NCBI RefSeq assembly: GCF_024586455.1
Contig: NW_026089623.1
Span: 5,515,367-5,579,366, forward strand
Length of the DNA stretch: 64,000 bases
DNA from: Bactrocera neohumeralis
Taxonomy: Eukaryota > Arthropoda > Insecta > Diptera > Tephritidae
Direction of reading: 5' to 3'
The stretch's first letter is position 1. Each line of letters starts with the position of its first letter. Positions 30,636 through 42,820 of this stretch are shown one piece after another. The translations under genes and the position numbers were made by a program. Under the pieces are notes generated by a model. It was not told the DNA's origin. It saw only the letters and a list, made by a program, of their open reading frames with translations, and did not search any database.

Positions 30636-30947
30636 TGTTATAAAGAATACTATTTCCAAAGAATTTTAATACGAATATTTATTAATTGAGTTTTCCAAAG
30701 AATTGTTTGTCCAAGTACATTTTCGCTAACGAAAATGCAACAGTTAACAAAATGTACCATTAATTCCGAAGAATTTTAATAATTTGTATTTATTGTTCAT
30801 TCAAGTGCATTTCCGCTAACGAAAATGCAACAGTTAACAAAATGTATAATAACTTTAAAGCCCGAAAAAAACGGAATACTGATTATCGATTAAACCTCCA
30901 ACCCAGTTGTTTTATTTTTCGTTGTTCATCACTTCGGTGAAAAAAGT
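30636..30947 (+). repeat. 5' LTR of 17.6-like element
   Basis: 312 bp. Compared with the 3' LTR it lacks one block of about 113 bp after the ATAATAACTTT stretch. Both LTRs contain an internal duplication of CATTTYCGCTAACGAAAATG, a short inverted word, about 92 bp apart. Confidence 0.9.
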
Positions 30948-30966
30948 GGCGCAGTCGGTAGGATAC
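30947..30966 (+). promoter_or_regulatory. tRNA-Ser-type primer binding site
   Basis: TGGCGCAGTCGGTAGGATAC follows the 5' LTR and is the primer sequence known for 17.6/297-type elements, complementary to a tRNA-Ser 3' end. Confidence 0.85.
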
Positions 30967-31559
30967 CCGTGTATCCTTGTGTGTAAAAATTTAAAATCAA
31001 GTTACATAAAAAGGATATTGAATATTTCTATATTCGCAACGGGTAGAAAAAAAATAAGAACAACGAATCCTTTAAAACATACAAAATAATTTTTGCAAAA
31101 AATGAAAGTGACATTTGAACTTCATAAGATTGAAGAACGAATCTTCTAAGCATACAAAATAATTTTTGCGAAAAGGTTTAGTGAAAGTGACATTTGAACT
31201 TCATAAGATTGAAGAACGAATCCTTTAAAACATACAAATTTTTCGAAAGTAATACAAGAAAGGGGGTGAAGAAAAGGGTAAAAAAGATTTACTCTTATCG
31301 ATGATAATTTCAAACAACAACCGAAATATAAAGATATACCCATATTAACAACTCATCAGCCAACTGCACATCCTAATCAACTTTAAACTCAACATAGTGA
31401 CAAATTTTTTTTTCCATCCTTGGAAACACATCCAGATCAACTTCAAACCCAACAGAGAGCCAGACAGACAGCAATATAATATTCAACAACAACATCAGAA
31501 AGTGAGAATCCGATTAACTATATTATATATTATTATTATTATTATTAACTGTATGTAAC

Positions 31560-32656
31560 TGATAAAATTAGCATAGAGTAAGAAATTGAAAGAAAATTAA
31601 AATATACGTCTGGAAAACAAGAAATCAAAAAGTTGCAAGAGTTCCTACATAAAGTAACCTTGATAAAAACCAAGCAAAGAACCATTATTTAAAACATATT
31701 ATTAGAGAGAATTTCTTTTTTCTTCCTCCCGAACCTATAAAAAAAAAGGAAATAAAAGGGCAGTACCAGTTCAAAACATTCTTACTATAAACCCTTTAAA
31801 ATATCTTAATAACTTATCTGAATTCTGTGGCGACTCAAGAGACCTGCAGACATTCACCACACTTATTAACCGAATACACCCACACCTACAAACATATGAC
31901 GAACTGTCCCAACTAGTTTTTTCGGACTTAATAAAATCAAAGCTAAAAGGAAGAGCAAGACAGGCAATAGAAATAAACTGCCACGCGACCTCATGGACAA
32001 AGATTAAAAACATACTACAGAATAATTTCGGGGATAGACGTTCTTGCGAAGAACTCTTTGACGAATTACGAAGAACAAACACTTTAGATTTTTACAACGA
32101 CATGGAAACCAGGTTACACAGGTTAAATAGCAAATTAGTAACCATTTTAGGAGAACCCGAAGCAACTAGAGAGAGTGCGATGAACAACAAGCGCACTGCC
32201 CTCAATATCTTTAAAAACAAACTTCCTGAACCAATGAAATCAATCCTTTTCTGTAGGAACCCAGAAGACTTGGAACATGCTATGGACATACTGTTCCCAG
32301 CCGGGTACGCACATACAGGGAACAATAACGTGAACAACAGCACAGAATTTAAAACTCATTCAAGTAATAGGAATACTGACTATAGAAACAATACACAATA
32401 CAATAAAAAAGACAGTAGGAATAGAACACAATACGGGAATTCCCAACAACTATTTAACAGAAGGAATTTCCAACCAATGCCTCAAAATAACGGAAGAAAT
32501 TACCAACAATCCCAACCATACCAACAAGCAAACCCACAAAACCCATCCTTCCAGAGACCAAATTTCAGAAACCAACCGGAACCTATGGACATAGGAAAAA
32601 TAGAAGTGGCTGAAAATTTTCAGGAATCAGCCTCAAGAATAAATTACCATTTATAA
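31560..32656 (+). pseudogene. 17.6-like Gag
   Basis: An N-terminal coiled block (EIERKLKYTSGKQEIKKLQEF, about 31,590-31,680) precedes a frame break. The main frame is open from about 31,750 to TAA at 32,656 and reads YLNNLSEFCGDSRDLQTFTTLINRI, LKGRARQAIEINCHATSW and NFGDRRSCEELFDELR, the capsid-like region, followed by an Asn/Gln-rich tail ending PEPMDIGKIEV. No zinc knuckle is present, as usual in this clade. No clear start codon for the main frame is visible upstream. Confidence 0.85.
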
Positions 32657-33480
32657 TAATAAAAACAAAGATAGGTTTTATAAGACTTATAATAGACACA
32701 GGCGCAACAAACTCCATTTTAAATCCGGGTATCTGCGACCCCAAAAGAATTCATCCAACTAGCCCACTTTTAATTAAAACTCTCCAACATCGAATTTACG
32801 TTGACAAAAAGGCGATAGTACCCATGTTCGAAGAATTTAGCGACATTGGAACTAATAAACCAATAGAATTTTATATAATAAAATTTCATAACTTTTTTGA
32901 CGGTCTAATAGGTAACGATATATTGAGACCACTAAATGCCTGTATCGATTATAGAAAGAACGAAATAAACATCGGTAACAAGACACTCCCTATGCACTTC
33001 AAAACGAAAACTTAGATGAAAGAAAGATAGTAGTACCAGATGACTCTGACCTAGTATATTATAAGGAAGAAAACGGCGGAAACATTGTAAGAGAGGGAAT
33101 TTTAAATGTAAGAAATCAAGAAGCAAAGATAAACTTACTATCTGAAACCAATCGGGTGACTACGCAAAAAGTAGATCACGAAAATTTTAACATAATCGAA
33201 AATAAAGAATCTAAACAATTGGCTGACCAAATTAGAATAGGACACTTGAACCCCGAGGAAAGATCACAATTGTTGCAAGTAATAAAAGGATATCGTAATA
33301 TTTTTTACCAGGAAAATGAAGGACTTTCATTTACTTCAGCAATAAAACATCGAATTAGAACTACAAACAACATACCTATATTTTCTAAGTCATATAGGTA
33401 CCCGTACGTACATAAGGAAGAAGGAATATCAATTCTCCCTATTCAGCCCCAATTTGGATCGAGCCAAAGAAGGCCGATGC
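32657..33480 (+). pseudogene. 17.6-like protease and pol linker
   Basis: The frame after Gag reads IIDTGATNSILNPGI (retropepsin DTGA) and FDGLIGNDILRPLNA (flap-side LIGND), ending at 33,015. A further frame (33,156-33,509) contains LNPEERSQLLQVIKGY and the start of RT (IKHRIRTTNNIPIF). A frame change near 33,017 and another near 33,480 separate these from RT. Placed between Gag and RT as in all Gypsy elements. Confidence 0.83.
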
Positions 33481-35191
33481 CAGCGGGAAACCAAAGTGGA
33501 GACTTGTAATCGACTATCGTAAACTGAACGAAGTAACGATCGATGACAAGTTTCCCATCCCGAACATAGACGAGATTCTTGAAAAACTGGGAAGAAGCCA
33601 GTACTTCACTACACTCGATCTGGCGAAGGGTTTCCACCAAATCGAGATAGAGGAAGAAGACATCCACAAAACTGCATTTAGTGTCGAAGGAAGGCACTAT
33701 GAATTTCTGCGAATGCCTTTCGGACTAAAAACAGCCCCTGCAACGTTCCAGAGATTGATGAATAATCTACTCCAAGATTATATAAACAAAATCTGCCTAG
33801 TATACCTCGACGATATAATCGTATTTTCAACATCCTTACAGGAACATATGAACTCATTTAGACTTATATTCGCAAGATTACAGGAGGCAAATTTAAAAGT
33901 CCAGCTAGGTAAATCAGAATTTCTAAAAAAGGAAACAGTGTTCCTTGGGCACATAATTACAACGGAAGGAGTCAAGCCCAATCCTAAAAAGATAGAATGC
34001 GTTGTTAACTTCCCAATACCCAAAACAGCAAAACAGATCAAGCAATTCTTAGGGCTCACAGGCTACTATAGGAAGTTCATAAAGGACTACTCGGCTATAG
34101 CTAAACCAATGACTAGGTGCTTAAAGAAAGATTCACAGATAAATATAACTGACTCGGACTACGAAAAAAGTTTTAACATCCTCAAGACCCTACTAACACA
34201 TGATCCAATATTAACATACCCAGACTTTTCTAAAACATTTACATTGACAACAGACGCGAGTAATTACGCTTTGGGAGCGGTACTTAAGCAAGATAATCAT
34301 TCGATATGCTACGCCAGTCGCACCCTTAATATGCATGAAACAAATTATAGCACAATAGAGAAGGAATTATTGGCAATCGTATGGGCTACAAAATATTTTA
34401 GGCCATACCTTTTTGGCCGAAAGTTTATAATAGAGACAGATCACAAGCCACTGACATGGCTCTTTTCTATAAAGGAACCAAATTCAAAACTTGTTAGGTG
34501 GAGATTAAGACTATCTGAATACGATTATGATATTAGGTACAAGAAAGGAACAAAGAATAATAATGCCGACACTTTGTCAAGGATTGAAATTGAACCCAGC
34601 ATTAATACACTAGAGTGCGACATGGGAACGATAAAAAGTACTACTTCACCAATTAATATGTTTAAAAATCAAGTAGTTTTAATGAAAACTACCTCTGGGT
34701 CATTAAGAATAAAAAATAAATCTTTTTTTCAAAATAAAAGAAGAATAATTTCTATGAAGGAAATGGACAGGGAAACAGCAATTACAATACTAAAGAATCA
34801 TTTTAATCCAACACAACTGAATGCTATTTTTATCGAAGACGAATTTTATACTATGTTTAAAACTGTTTACGAAGAACTATTTTCAAATAACCCAAATTTT
34901 AAAGTACTTAGATCTACACTCATGACGGAAGACATAGAAGACGAAAATCGATTAACTGAAATTATTAAAAACGAACATCTTGACAAAAACCATAGAGGAA
35001 TTCAGGCAGTATATAAAGAATTAATTAGGCGAATTTACAATCCTAAATTAAAACAAAGGATAACTCAGTTCATAAATAACTGTGAAATTTGTAACTTAGA
35101 AAAATACGATAGGAAACCCCCGAAGATCCCTTACAAAATTACAGAAACTCCATCCAAACCTCTGGAAACATTACATATAGACGTATTTTAA
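33480..35191 (+). pseudogene. 17.6-like RT, RNase H and integrase zinc finger
   Basis: RT text begins at about 33,490 (KWRLVIDYRKLNEVTIDDKFPIP) and continues unbroken from FTTLDLAKGF through MPFGLKTAPATFQRLM, the catalytic VYLDDIIVF, and LGLTGYYRKF. RNase H shows TTDASNYALGAV, IEKELLAIVWA and TDHKPLTWLF. An integrase HHCC finger (HLDKNHRG ... CEICNLEKY) and the first catalytic Asp (LHIDVF) follow, then a stop at 35,189-35,191 in a T-rich run. About 560 codons of this block are intact. Confidence 0.92.
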
Positions 35192-35198
35192 ACTTTTT

Positions 35199-35861
35199 AT
35201 GACAGCAATTGATAAATTTTCGAAGTTCGCGTTAGCATTTCAAATAAACGGTAGGAGTTGGACAGAATTTGAAACAAAACTTTTGCTGATAATCAATACT
35301 TATGGGAAAATAAATAAAATTGTTGTGGATAATGAACTAGGCTTTAAAGCTATACCGATACAAGAATTTTTTTTGAAAAAAGAGAACATAGATATTCACT
35401 ATACTTCCAATAGTAAACATACGTATAACGCCGATATTGAGAGACTACACAACACAATCAATGAGCACATACGTTTGTTAAGGCACGATAAAGAAAACAC
35501 AGAGGAAAGTATAGAAGATAAAATGATAAGAATAATAGGTTTTTATAATAATACAATACATAGCACGACCGGCATCAAACCGATTGATTTTGTAAATGGC
35601 AAAGTACATGAAGATGGATACATAGAAATTCATGATCTTATAAATTCAAAGAAAGAAAAGTACATTCAGAAGTTAAATGAAAACCGGAAGGATATAGAAT
35701 TAGAAGGCGGACCAAATTACATTATAGAGATAAGAGGGGGTAAAAATCACAGAAAATACAGGAAAATTAATGCTGAAAAAATAGATGATGACCACTTACA
35801 GATAACAGAAACTGGACATAAATATTATAAAGCTCACGTTAGACCTAAGAAGAAATACTAA
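35199..35861 (+). pseudogene. 17.6-like integrase core, +1 frame
   Basis: This 220-codon frame continues the integrase after a one-base shift at about 35,190. It begins MTAIDKFSKFALAFQI, has the second Asp in VVDNELGF and the catalytic Glu in DIERLHNTINEH, and ends with a basic C-terminal domain. All three catalytic positions of the integrase are present across the two frames. The stop at 35,861 is just before the env region. Confidence 0.88.
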
Positions 35862-35904
35862 GACAAGAGATAAGCGAAATAATTCCTGGAGTACTAATTC
35901 TTAA
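35862..35904 (+). other. Stub of env region before LOA insertion
   Basis: Forty-three bases between the integrase stop and the LOA element. The last 13 (35,892-35,904, TACTAATTCTTAA) recur at 41,187-41,199 and are the LOA target duplication. Confidence 0.8.
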
Positions 35905-36275
35905 CCTCTTTGAAGTGGCGAAGGGGCTTAAGTAAGAGTAAAGTGTGCATCCCAAAGGAAACGCACTCTAATCTTATGAACTAAGAGGGACACCCCATAA
36001 TTCCCACAATAGTGAAATGGATGAATAAACCCTATGTTTTACGCCCATCTCCTTTTGTTGGAAGTATGAGGATACCCGCACCAACACCACCCTAAGCCAA
36101 GGTGTCGAGGTACCCGTGCCGAGGGCTGAATGGTCAGCTGGGGGTAATAAATAGCTGATCGCGAACGGTCCCCTCCGATGTCCGGGCGAGGTCGGAGGTA
36201 TAAAAGCCTTCTCTCCGCATACCGGCTCTGCGGACGAGTGACCAACCCTTTCCGGCTTACTCGTGGGACCAACAA

Positions 36276-37519
36276 ATGAACGGAAACAACATAACAACAA
36301 CAACTACAACAACCAATTTGACGACAACAGCGACGACTAAGGACATGAATTACAGGATTCCCATTACGGAATCCGACGAAGACGAATTACTCGCCTCCAG
36401 CCAGGAGACGGGTAAAGGTACTGCCGGACATACCAACCTAAGTATACCGGCAGATACAGCAGTGATAACAGCAAACGTAAGGGAGGAAGCGTCCACCTCC
36501 AAAGCTGCCATGAGCACCAACCAAAGTGCACTGGCGGCCAAAGGGGAAATCAAAAAGAAGCGCAAAAAATCCCAGAATCAGCTGAGAAAAAACCGGTACC
36601 AGAGGGCAGTCTTCATTCTAAGGAAGATAGCCAAAGACCAGGCAGCCGGCACCCCAGTTGATGAGGCAGAAACAAAGCGCCTTAAAGCAATAGTGGAGGA
36701 ATATGAAGGCTACCTGAAAAGGAAGCAATCAGAACCTCTAGTAGAGAACATACAGGAGCCACTTCACAAAAAAGGAATCGCTCTACGACAGAAACACCCG
36801 AAACTCTGCCTAAAAAACCGAGGCGGAGTGAAGGCGAACAGAACAGCGCAACAGCGGCAAGGCATTTCTGCGATGTAGCCAGAGATAGCCTGCAAGTGGC
36901 CATCATAGACGGGAACTTCTCCTTACCGAGCACGGTACAGGAAAGATGGGTGGAGATCGACGTCAGATTATCGAGTATGGTGCTAAGCTATGTACCCGAC
37001 AATCCGGCGGGTCCTCACCCGGAGTTTGACTCCTCTGAGACCCTCAGGGGCTACAGGGTCATCAAGTGCGCGGATCAGGCCTCCCTGGATTTCCTGACGG
37101 GTAGTGTTGCTAAAATCAGCAACGCCTTTGTATGCCTCCAATTGAGGCTTATACCCGCCAGGGACATTCCAAAGAGACCTCGTGTTCGCATTTGGTTACC
37201 CCCACTAGAGGAGCCAGGCGAAAAACTCCTGCGGTGTATCAAGCTGCAGAACAAATCTATACCTGGTATAGATGAGTGGCAGCTGATAAAGGAGGAAAAA
37301 CCAAATAAAGCCAGCAGACCAATACTAGTGGCCATTTGCGAAGAGTCCATTGAGGCTCTCAAAAAGACTGACTACAAAATCAGCTTCGCAACTCGCAAGG
37401 CCAGGTTGAAAATCTTCCAAGGCGACAAAGCGGCTGACGAAGACGACACGGAAGAGGTCGACGACGCCAGCCAGTTGCTAAGGAAAGTGGGCATCGAAGA
37501 AACCCGAGATACCCAATAA
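36276..37519 (+). pseudogene. LOA ORF1 with DUF4780-like domain
   Basis: ATG 36,276 opens a Thr-rich N-terminus (MNGNNITTTTTTTN) and then a basic segment (KKKRKKSQNQLRKNRYQRA). The frame ends at 36,878, but the neighbouring frame continues with DVARDSLQVAIIDGNFSLP and runs to 37,519, so a frameshift lies at about 36,760-36,830. The second part (ERWVEIDVRLSSMV ... RPRVRIWLPPLEEPGEKLL ... PILVAICEESIEAL) is the DUF4780-like region common in dipteran LOA-type ORF1. Role in relatives: nucleic-acid binding. Confidence 0.82.
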
Positions 37520-37534
37520 CAACCTTAGATGCGT

Positions 37535-38500
37535 ACAAATAAACCTGCAGCACTCGAAGAGTGCTACAGCGAATCTGATAACCCTTATGAACGAGGGGAG
37601 CATCGACATCAGCCTAATACAGGAGCCCTGGGTCAAAGAAGACACCATTAAAGGGATAAAAGCAGCAACTATGACCTGCTTTACACACGGAACAAAGGTA
37701 AACCTAGGGCATGCATTCTTATCAATAAAAGTATAAATGTATTTCTTTGTCCTAATTACAGCACAGCAGAAGTCATAGGGGTAAAGGTGGAACAGAAGGA
37801 AAAGCCCTTCTTCTTAGTCTCGGCCTACTTGGCCCATGACGATGATATACCACCGACCCCGCTCACCAGACTAGTAGAGGAGAATAGGAAAGAGGATGTC
37901 CTAATAGGGTGTGATGCAAACGCAAGGCACACCGTATGGGGTAGCTCCAGCATAAACACCAGAGGTGAGTCACTCTTGCAGTATATTCTAAATAGTAATC
38001 TAAGCATATGCAACAAGGGCGATAAGCCAACTTTTATTTTCCAAGCTCTGATAGGTTTCCGGGGTGGGAGGAAGTGCTTGACCTCACGCTATCAACAGAC
38101 ACAGACAGTCTCGTTGTGGATAACTGGAGGGTATCCGATGAGCCTTCCATGCCGGATCACTCCTGGATACTCTTCAGCATCCGCGGGAGGTACAGTGCTC
38201 ATCTCACATACCGAAACCCTAGAAGAACAGCTTGGGAAAAATATACCAGAATAGCAACAAAATGCCTCGAAAAGGGAGGCAATAAGAGTATCAGAAATCC
38301 TCAAGAACTAGATTCAGAAGTAGAGAAGTTGGAAAAAATCTTAACCACAACTTTCAATAAATCCACTCCGCTAACAGTTTTGAAAAAGAGAAAGTCTCCC
38401 CCTTGGTGGAACAGTGAACTCAAGAATTTGAGAACACAACTAAGGAAAGCTTTCAATGAGAGTTTAGAACCAAAATATGGCAGCCATATAAAGATATTAT
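37535..38500 (+). pseudogene. LOA ORF2: APE endonuclease
   Basis: Frames from about 37,535 give INLQHSKSATANLITL-type text and SLIQEPWVKEDT (catalytic QEPW), then, after a shift near 37,660, YDLLYTRNKGKPRACILI and VLIGCDANARHTVWGS (the D-N catalytic pair). A further shift near 38,050 precedes DLTLSTDTDSLVVDNWRV and MPDHSWILFS (catalytic SDH region). The endonuclease nicks the target chromosome. At least two indels are present. Confidence 0.82.
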
Positions 38501-40110
38501 GAAAAGATACAAAAAAGCAGTCAGGAAAGCAAAAAACGACTCTTGGCGATCTTTCTGCACATCGATAGAAAGTTGCAGAGAAACCGCTAGGCTGAGCAAA
38601 ATGCTATCCAAAGATCATATTAACACTGCCTAAATTAGGACGGAGGGAAGTGATTGGACCTCCTCGGCAAAAGAGTCTCTGGAGGTACTAATTACAACAC
38701 ACTTCCCCGGGAGTCAGCAAACACCTTCAACGACGGTTCAACCAGAACCACCGTTGAATGCAGCTGATTATCAAGGCTAAATAATAGACAAAAGCAAAAT
38801 CAAGTATGCCATAAATAGTTTTGCACCATTTAAAGCGGCAGGTCCTGACGGGATTATGCCCATAATGTTGCAAAAACTGGTAGAACCAATGGTTCAAAGA
38901 CTTGAAAATATATACAAAGCTAGCATTCTATTATCCTACATCCCAAGAAGTTGGAAAAGAAGTAAAGTTGTGTTCCTTCCAAAACACGGGAGAAGAACAC
39001 ACGAAAATGCCAAGGACTTTAGACCTATAAGCCTTACCTCCTTTATGCTGAAGGTACTGGAAAGACTAATAGATCTACACGTAAGAACAATAATGGCGGA
39101 GAAGTTATCGAAGTCCCAACATGCGTACATAAAGGGCCGATCAACCGAAACTGCCCTTCACGAGGTGATAAGTGTAATTGAAAAATCACTACACCACAAA
39201 CAATACACCATGGCTGCTTTTCTAGACATAGAGGGCGCCTTCAATAACATAGAAGTAAATGCGATAATTAACTCTCTGGCAGATGGTGGCATAGATGACA
39301 CTGTGTGCAGATGGATACTATCGATGCTTGAGAATAGGAAGATAATAGCTTCAAACGGCGCTGCAACACAAACAAGCTATGTGAGTAGAGGGACGCCTCA
39401 AGGAGGGGTCCTCTCTCCGCTCCTATGGGTTGTAGCGCTGAACGAAATACTCCTCCAACTAAACGGTGGAGGAGTGAAAGCAGTGGCGTATGCAGACGAT
39501 ATAGTGTTGTTGGTATCAGGCATGTTTCCTTCAACAGTCAGCGAGATTATGGAAAGAGCACTTCGAAGGTTAAACCTATGGGCTAAAAACAATGGACTAG
39601 GAGTTAACCCGAACAAAACAGAACTGATGCTATTCACAAGCAGAACCAAAATACCTCAGTTTCAACTTCCGGTACTAAACGGTACAATACTCACTCTATC
39701 CCCCACAGCTAAATACTTGGGGGTGGAGATTGACACCAAATTGTCCTGGAAAATAAATATAGGAAAAAATAATAAACAAAGCATACATGGCTTACTATAC
39801 TTGTAAGAGAATCGTCAACAAGAATTGGGGCCTCAAACCAAGTATAGTCATGTGGATGTATACGGCGGTCATAAGACCTATACTTACATATGGAGCTCTG
39901 GTATGGTGGCCAGCGCAAAACAAGCAATACAACATTAAAAGATTAAATGGTGTACAAAGAGCAGCATGTGCGGGTGTTACTTGGGCAATCAGGTCATGTC
40001 CGACTGATGCGCTCAACGTGATCCTGCAACAACTACCAATGGACATTTTTATTCAAAAAACAGCAGCTATTGCGGCGATAAGAATAAAAGAATTGGGAGG
40101 TTGGAACTAG
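38501..40110 (+). pseudogene. LOA ORF2: reverse transcriptase
   Basis: The main frame (38,856-39,806, 316 codons) is open. It shows PRSWKRSKVVFLPKHG, DFRPISLTSFMLKVLERLI, AYIKGRSTETALHEV, AFLDIEGAFNNIE (first Asp), SRGTPQGGVLSPLLW and VAYADDIVLLV (catalytic YADD). Upstream, FAPFKAAGPDGIMP begins RT just before 38,856 in the same frame. A short frameshift at about 39,775 leads to a thumb block (VIRPILTYGALVWWP) ending at 40,110. Confidence 0.9.
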
Positions 40111-41095
40111 CAGAACTATGGACATAGTGTAATCCTAAACCATTAATAAATCAGACTACATTCTCCCAAAGCTGGATTTCAATAGACACTTCCAGGTAAG
40201 GATACCATCTAGACGAGAATAGAGAAGAGGCTCAATAGAAGAGGAGGATACCATCTCAGGGTCCAAAATGGACTGCGGAGTGGGCACGGGGGTATTCTCC
40301 GCTGATCTAGGCATATCTCTCTCTATACGTCTACCGAACTCGGTTAGCATCTTCCAAGCAGAAGTACTAGGCATAGAAAAAGCCTGCGAGGTTCTATTAG
40401 AAAACCACGGAAATATACATAAAGCAACTATATTTACGGACAGCCAGGCGGCCCTCCTGGCATTGTCTTCACCCATGACAAATTCCAGTATAGTTCACTG
40501 CTGCAAGAGAGCACTAAGCTCAATAAAAGACAAGCTCCAGCTAAACTTGATCTGGGTTCCCGGACACAGGAACTTTTTCGGTAACGAAAAAGCAGACGAG
40601 TTGGCAAAGGCAGGAGCTTTCCTCAATGAATCCGAGGCGGAGCTAATACCAAGCCCGCTAGGATCGATAAAAGGAGAGATCAATAGACAATTTCAGCAAA
40701 TTGCAAACAACAGTTGGAAAAACATTACAAAATGCATCATAACTAAACAATTATGGCCAACATATGACAGGAAAAGAACCAACGACTTACTAAATAGGTC
40801 AAGGAAAAGTATTTACAGAGTAACAGCTACCACAACAGGGCACTGGCCATTTGGGGAACACGCATCCAAAATGGGTATGCCCTACAACGACATCTGCCGT
40901 GGCTGCGGAGTAGCAGGGAACAAGGAAACAATCTTCCACTTTCTCTGCGAATGCCCAGCTCTAGCACAGATCCGACACAAAACACTTGGAATCCATCTAG
41001 CACCAAACCTTGAATGGATTTCCACTAAAAGCATATCGGACATAAGTAGTTTCATCGAAACCTCAAAATGGTTTGAAAGAGAATGTGAAACGTAA
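40111..41095 (+). pseudogene. LOA ORF2: RNase H and C-terminal zinc region
   Basis: The open frame 40,268-41,095 begins GSKMDCGVGTGVFSADLG, where the first Asp of the usual TDGSK has decayed, and keeps QAEVLGIEKA (Glu), IFTDSQAALLAL (Asp) and WVPGHRNFFGNEKADELAKAGA (His and Asp). It ends with a CRGCG...FHFLCECPAL zinc-type motif typical of this ORF2. Between RT and RNase H (40,111-40,260) the text is decayed. RNase H removes the RNA strand after reverse transcription. Confidence 0.88.
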
Positions 41096-41186
41096 TGTGG
41101 ATACAGGAGGTTCTACGAACAGTGCATCAAAATGGCACATCAAGTGTTAATTGAGCCCGATAGGGCGGCACTCCTACCTACCTACC

Positions 41187-41661
41187 TACTAATTCTTAAA
41201 CATTTTAACAGCACAATATCCCATAACTGCAGCAAAGCTAAATTAAACATTTCAGGAAATTACTTAATCAAATTCGAAAATTGTGAAATAAACGCTTTAA
41301 ACAAGACTTTTACAAATGTCAAAATAAAAATACAAGACAAGTTTATTCTACCTAATATCATTACAAAAATTAAAGACACAACACTAGCAGACATAAAAAT
41401 TGAATATTTATATCTGAAGCAAATAGAATACGAAGAAACACTGAAAAATATACTATGTATATACAGATAAGAACTCAAAAATACTTAGTTTTGGTATAGA
41501 TATCTCAATTATTATATCAATATGAATCTTAATTATTTTTATATACCTCTTTAAGAATACAAAAACATATATTCCAAATGTACAATTAAAAAATGAAACT
41601 ACTATAAACAATCCGGCAAAGATAATATAATTTCGTCGGAGCCTCAAACTAACGGTGGGGG
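41187..41661 (+). pseudogene. Envelope-like C-terminal remnant and purine tract
   Basis: After the LOA element an open frame runs to 41,470. It contains a run of short beta-type segments with Asn-Cys and NxS/T sites, like the distal part of the envelope-type ORF in 17.6 relatives. Only about 90 codons remain on this side and none of the N-terminal half is visible on the other side, so most of the gene was already deleted when LOA inserted. A purine-rich AACGGTGGGGG tract at 41,651-41,661 abuts the 3' LTR. Confidence 0.55.
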
Positions 41662-42086
41662 TGTTATAAAGAATACTATTTCCAAAGAATTTTAATACGA
41701 ATATTTATTAATTGAGTTTTCCAAAGAATTGTTTGTCCAAGTACATTTTCGCTAACGAAAATGCAACAGTTAACAAAATGTACCATTAATTCCGAAGAAT
41801 TTTAATAATTTGTATTTATTGTTCATTCAAGTGCATTTCCGCTAACGAAAATGCAACAGTTAACAAAATGTATAATAACTTTATTATTATTAATTGTATT
41901 ACTTTGCAAAATGCACAAGACACATTTCCTGAGAATTGTTATGCAAACATTTATTTTTAAGTTGTTGTAAGAAAGTAAAATATTAGTATTTAAGAAAGTA
42001 CGAAATAAAACGGAATGCTGATTATCGATTAAACCTCCAACCCAGTTGTTTTATTTTTCGTTGTTCATCACTTCGGTGAAAAAAGT
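41662..42086 (+). repeat. 3' LTR of 17.6-like element
   Basis: 425 bp, matching the 5' LTR except for an extra block of about 113 bp at 41,882-41,998. It is followed by the target copy ATGCTC at 42,087-42,092. Confidence 0.9.
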
Positions 42087-42092
42087 ATGCTC

Positions 42093-42820
42093 TTCTATTC
42101 TGGAGGGTCCTTTTATGTAGGATTCGCAGAATTGAGCTAAGTTATGGGGGTCTTTTTTATTATGTTATGTGGCTGGTCGAGCCTTAATTTATATTTTTAT
42201 TTATTCTAAGCCAGAGGGTCCCCCCGAAGGTGGTGAGTCGCAGCTTTATTTTATTTTATTATTGGTTGCACAAACCAGAAATTATGTTTTATTTTTTTCT
42301 GGGGCACTTTTTCTCTTCGTGATCCCCACCGCAGTTTTTACAATAGTATAATCTAAATATGTATATATATGATTTATAATTTTAACATATTTATTTTTCT
42401 TAACAATAATGATTAATTTATCTTACTGCTTTCTCCAATGTTGTCCTCTGTTGTCTTCTTGTTGTTTCGTCTTTACTCTCATTGTTTTTTATAAGTTTTC
42501 CGGCATTTCTCACGTTGCTGTAGTCACAAATGTTGTTGATATGTATTTGTTTGTTTGATAGCTTTATTTAATTTTTTTTTTGGCGACACGAAACGTGTTA
42601 TATATTAGATTTCGTATTATTATTTTTTTGTTAGTTTACGCGGCATAGCCTGTTTTGGTTTCAACTTCTAACTTTTAATTTTTCTCACTTTTATTGAGAT
42701 ATTATTACTATGCTTTTTTGCATATTACCTTTCGCACGAGGATTTTATATTTTTATTATTTATCTTTTATAAGGATCCATGATCACGTATCCTTTTCCGA
42801 GGATATTTTGTTTTTCGTGT
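42093..42820 (-). other. Leader of the minus-strand Gypsy element
   Basis: AT-rich sequence between the tRNA-Lys primer site and the inserted 17.6-like element. A minus-strand stretch at 42,350-42,290 spells CKNCGGDHEEKKCP, which looks like a zinc knuckle (CX2CX3HX4C) but has no coding context. Otherwise nothing recognisable. Confidence 0.5.

Larger units (their letters stand above)
35905..41186 (+). mobile_element. LOA-type non-LTR retrotransposon, near full length
   Basis: The element is bounded by a 13-bp target duplication (TACTAATTCTTAA at 35,892-35,904 and 41,187-41,199) and ends in a short (CCTA)n tail at about 41,173-41,186. It carries ORF1 with a DUF4780-like domain, and an ORF2 with APE endonuclease, RT, RNase H and a C-terminal CCHC region. 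RNase H plus DUF4780 suggests the LOA branch of the I superfamily; the exact clade is inferred. It lies in the env part of the 17.6-like element and is the youngest insertion there. Several frameshifts interrupt both ORFs. Confidence 0.88.
30636..42086 (+). mobile_element. 17.6-like Gypsy LTR element carrying a LOA insertion
   Basis: LTRs at 30,636-30,947 and 41,662-42,086 are bounded by a perfect 6-bp duplication ATGCTC (30,630-30,635 and 42,087-42,092). The tRNA-Ser-type primer site follows the 5' LTR and a purine tract (AACGGTGGGGG) precedes the 3' LTR. Gag, protease, RT, RNase H, integrase and an envelope-like 3' remnant follow in order. A LOA-type element (35,905-41,186) splits the env region. 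The insertion lies in the leader of the minus-strand Gypsy element and is therefore younger than it. Confidence 0.92.

Noticed and set aside
42290..42350. Zinc-knuckle-like CKNCGGDHEEKKCP on the minus strand
   Set aside because: It lies upstream of Gag in the leader of the Gypsy element, has stops soon after, and the frame has no other Gag-like text; chance or an unrelated scrap is as likely.
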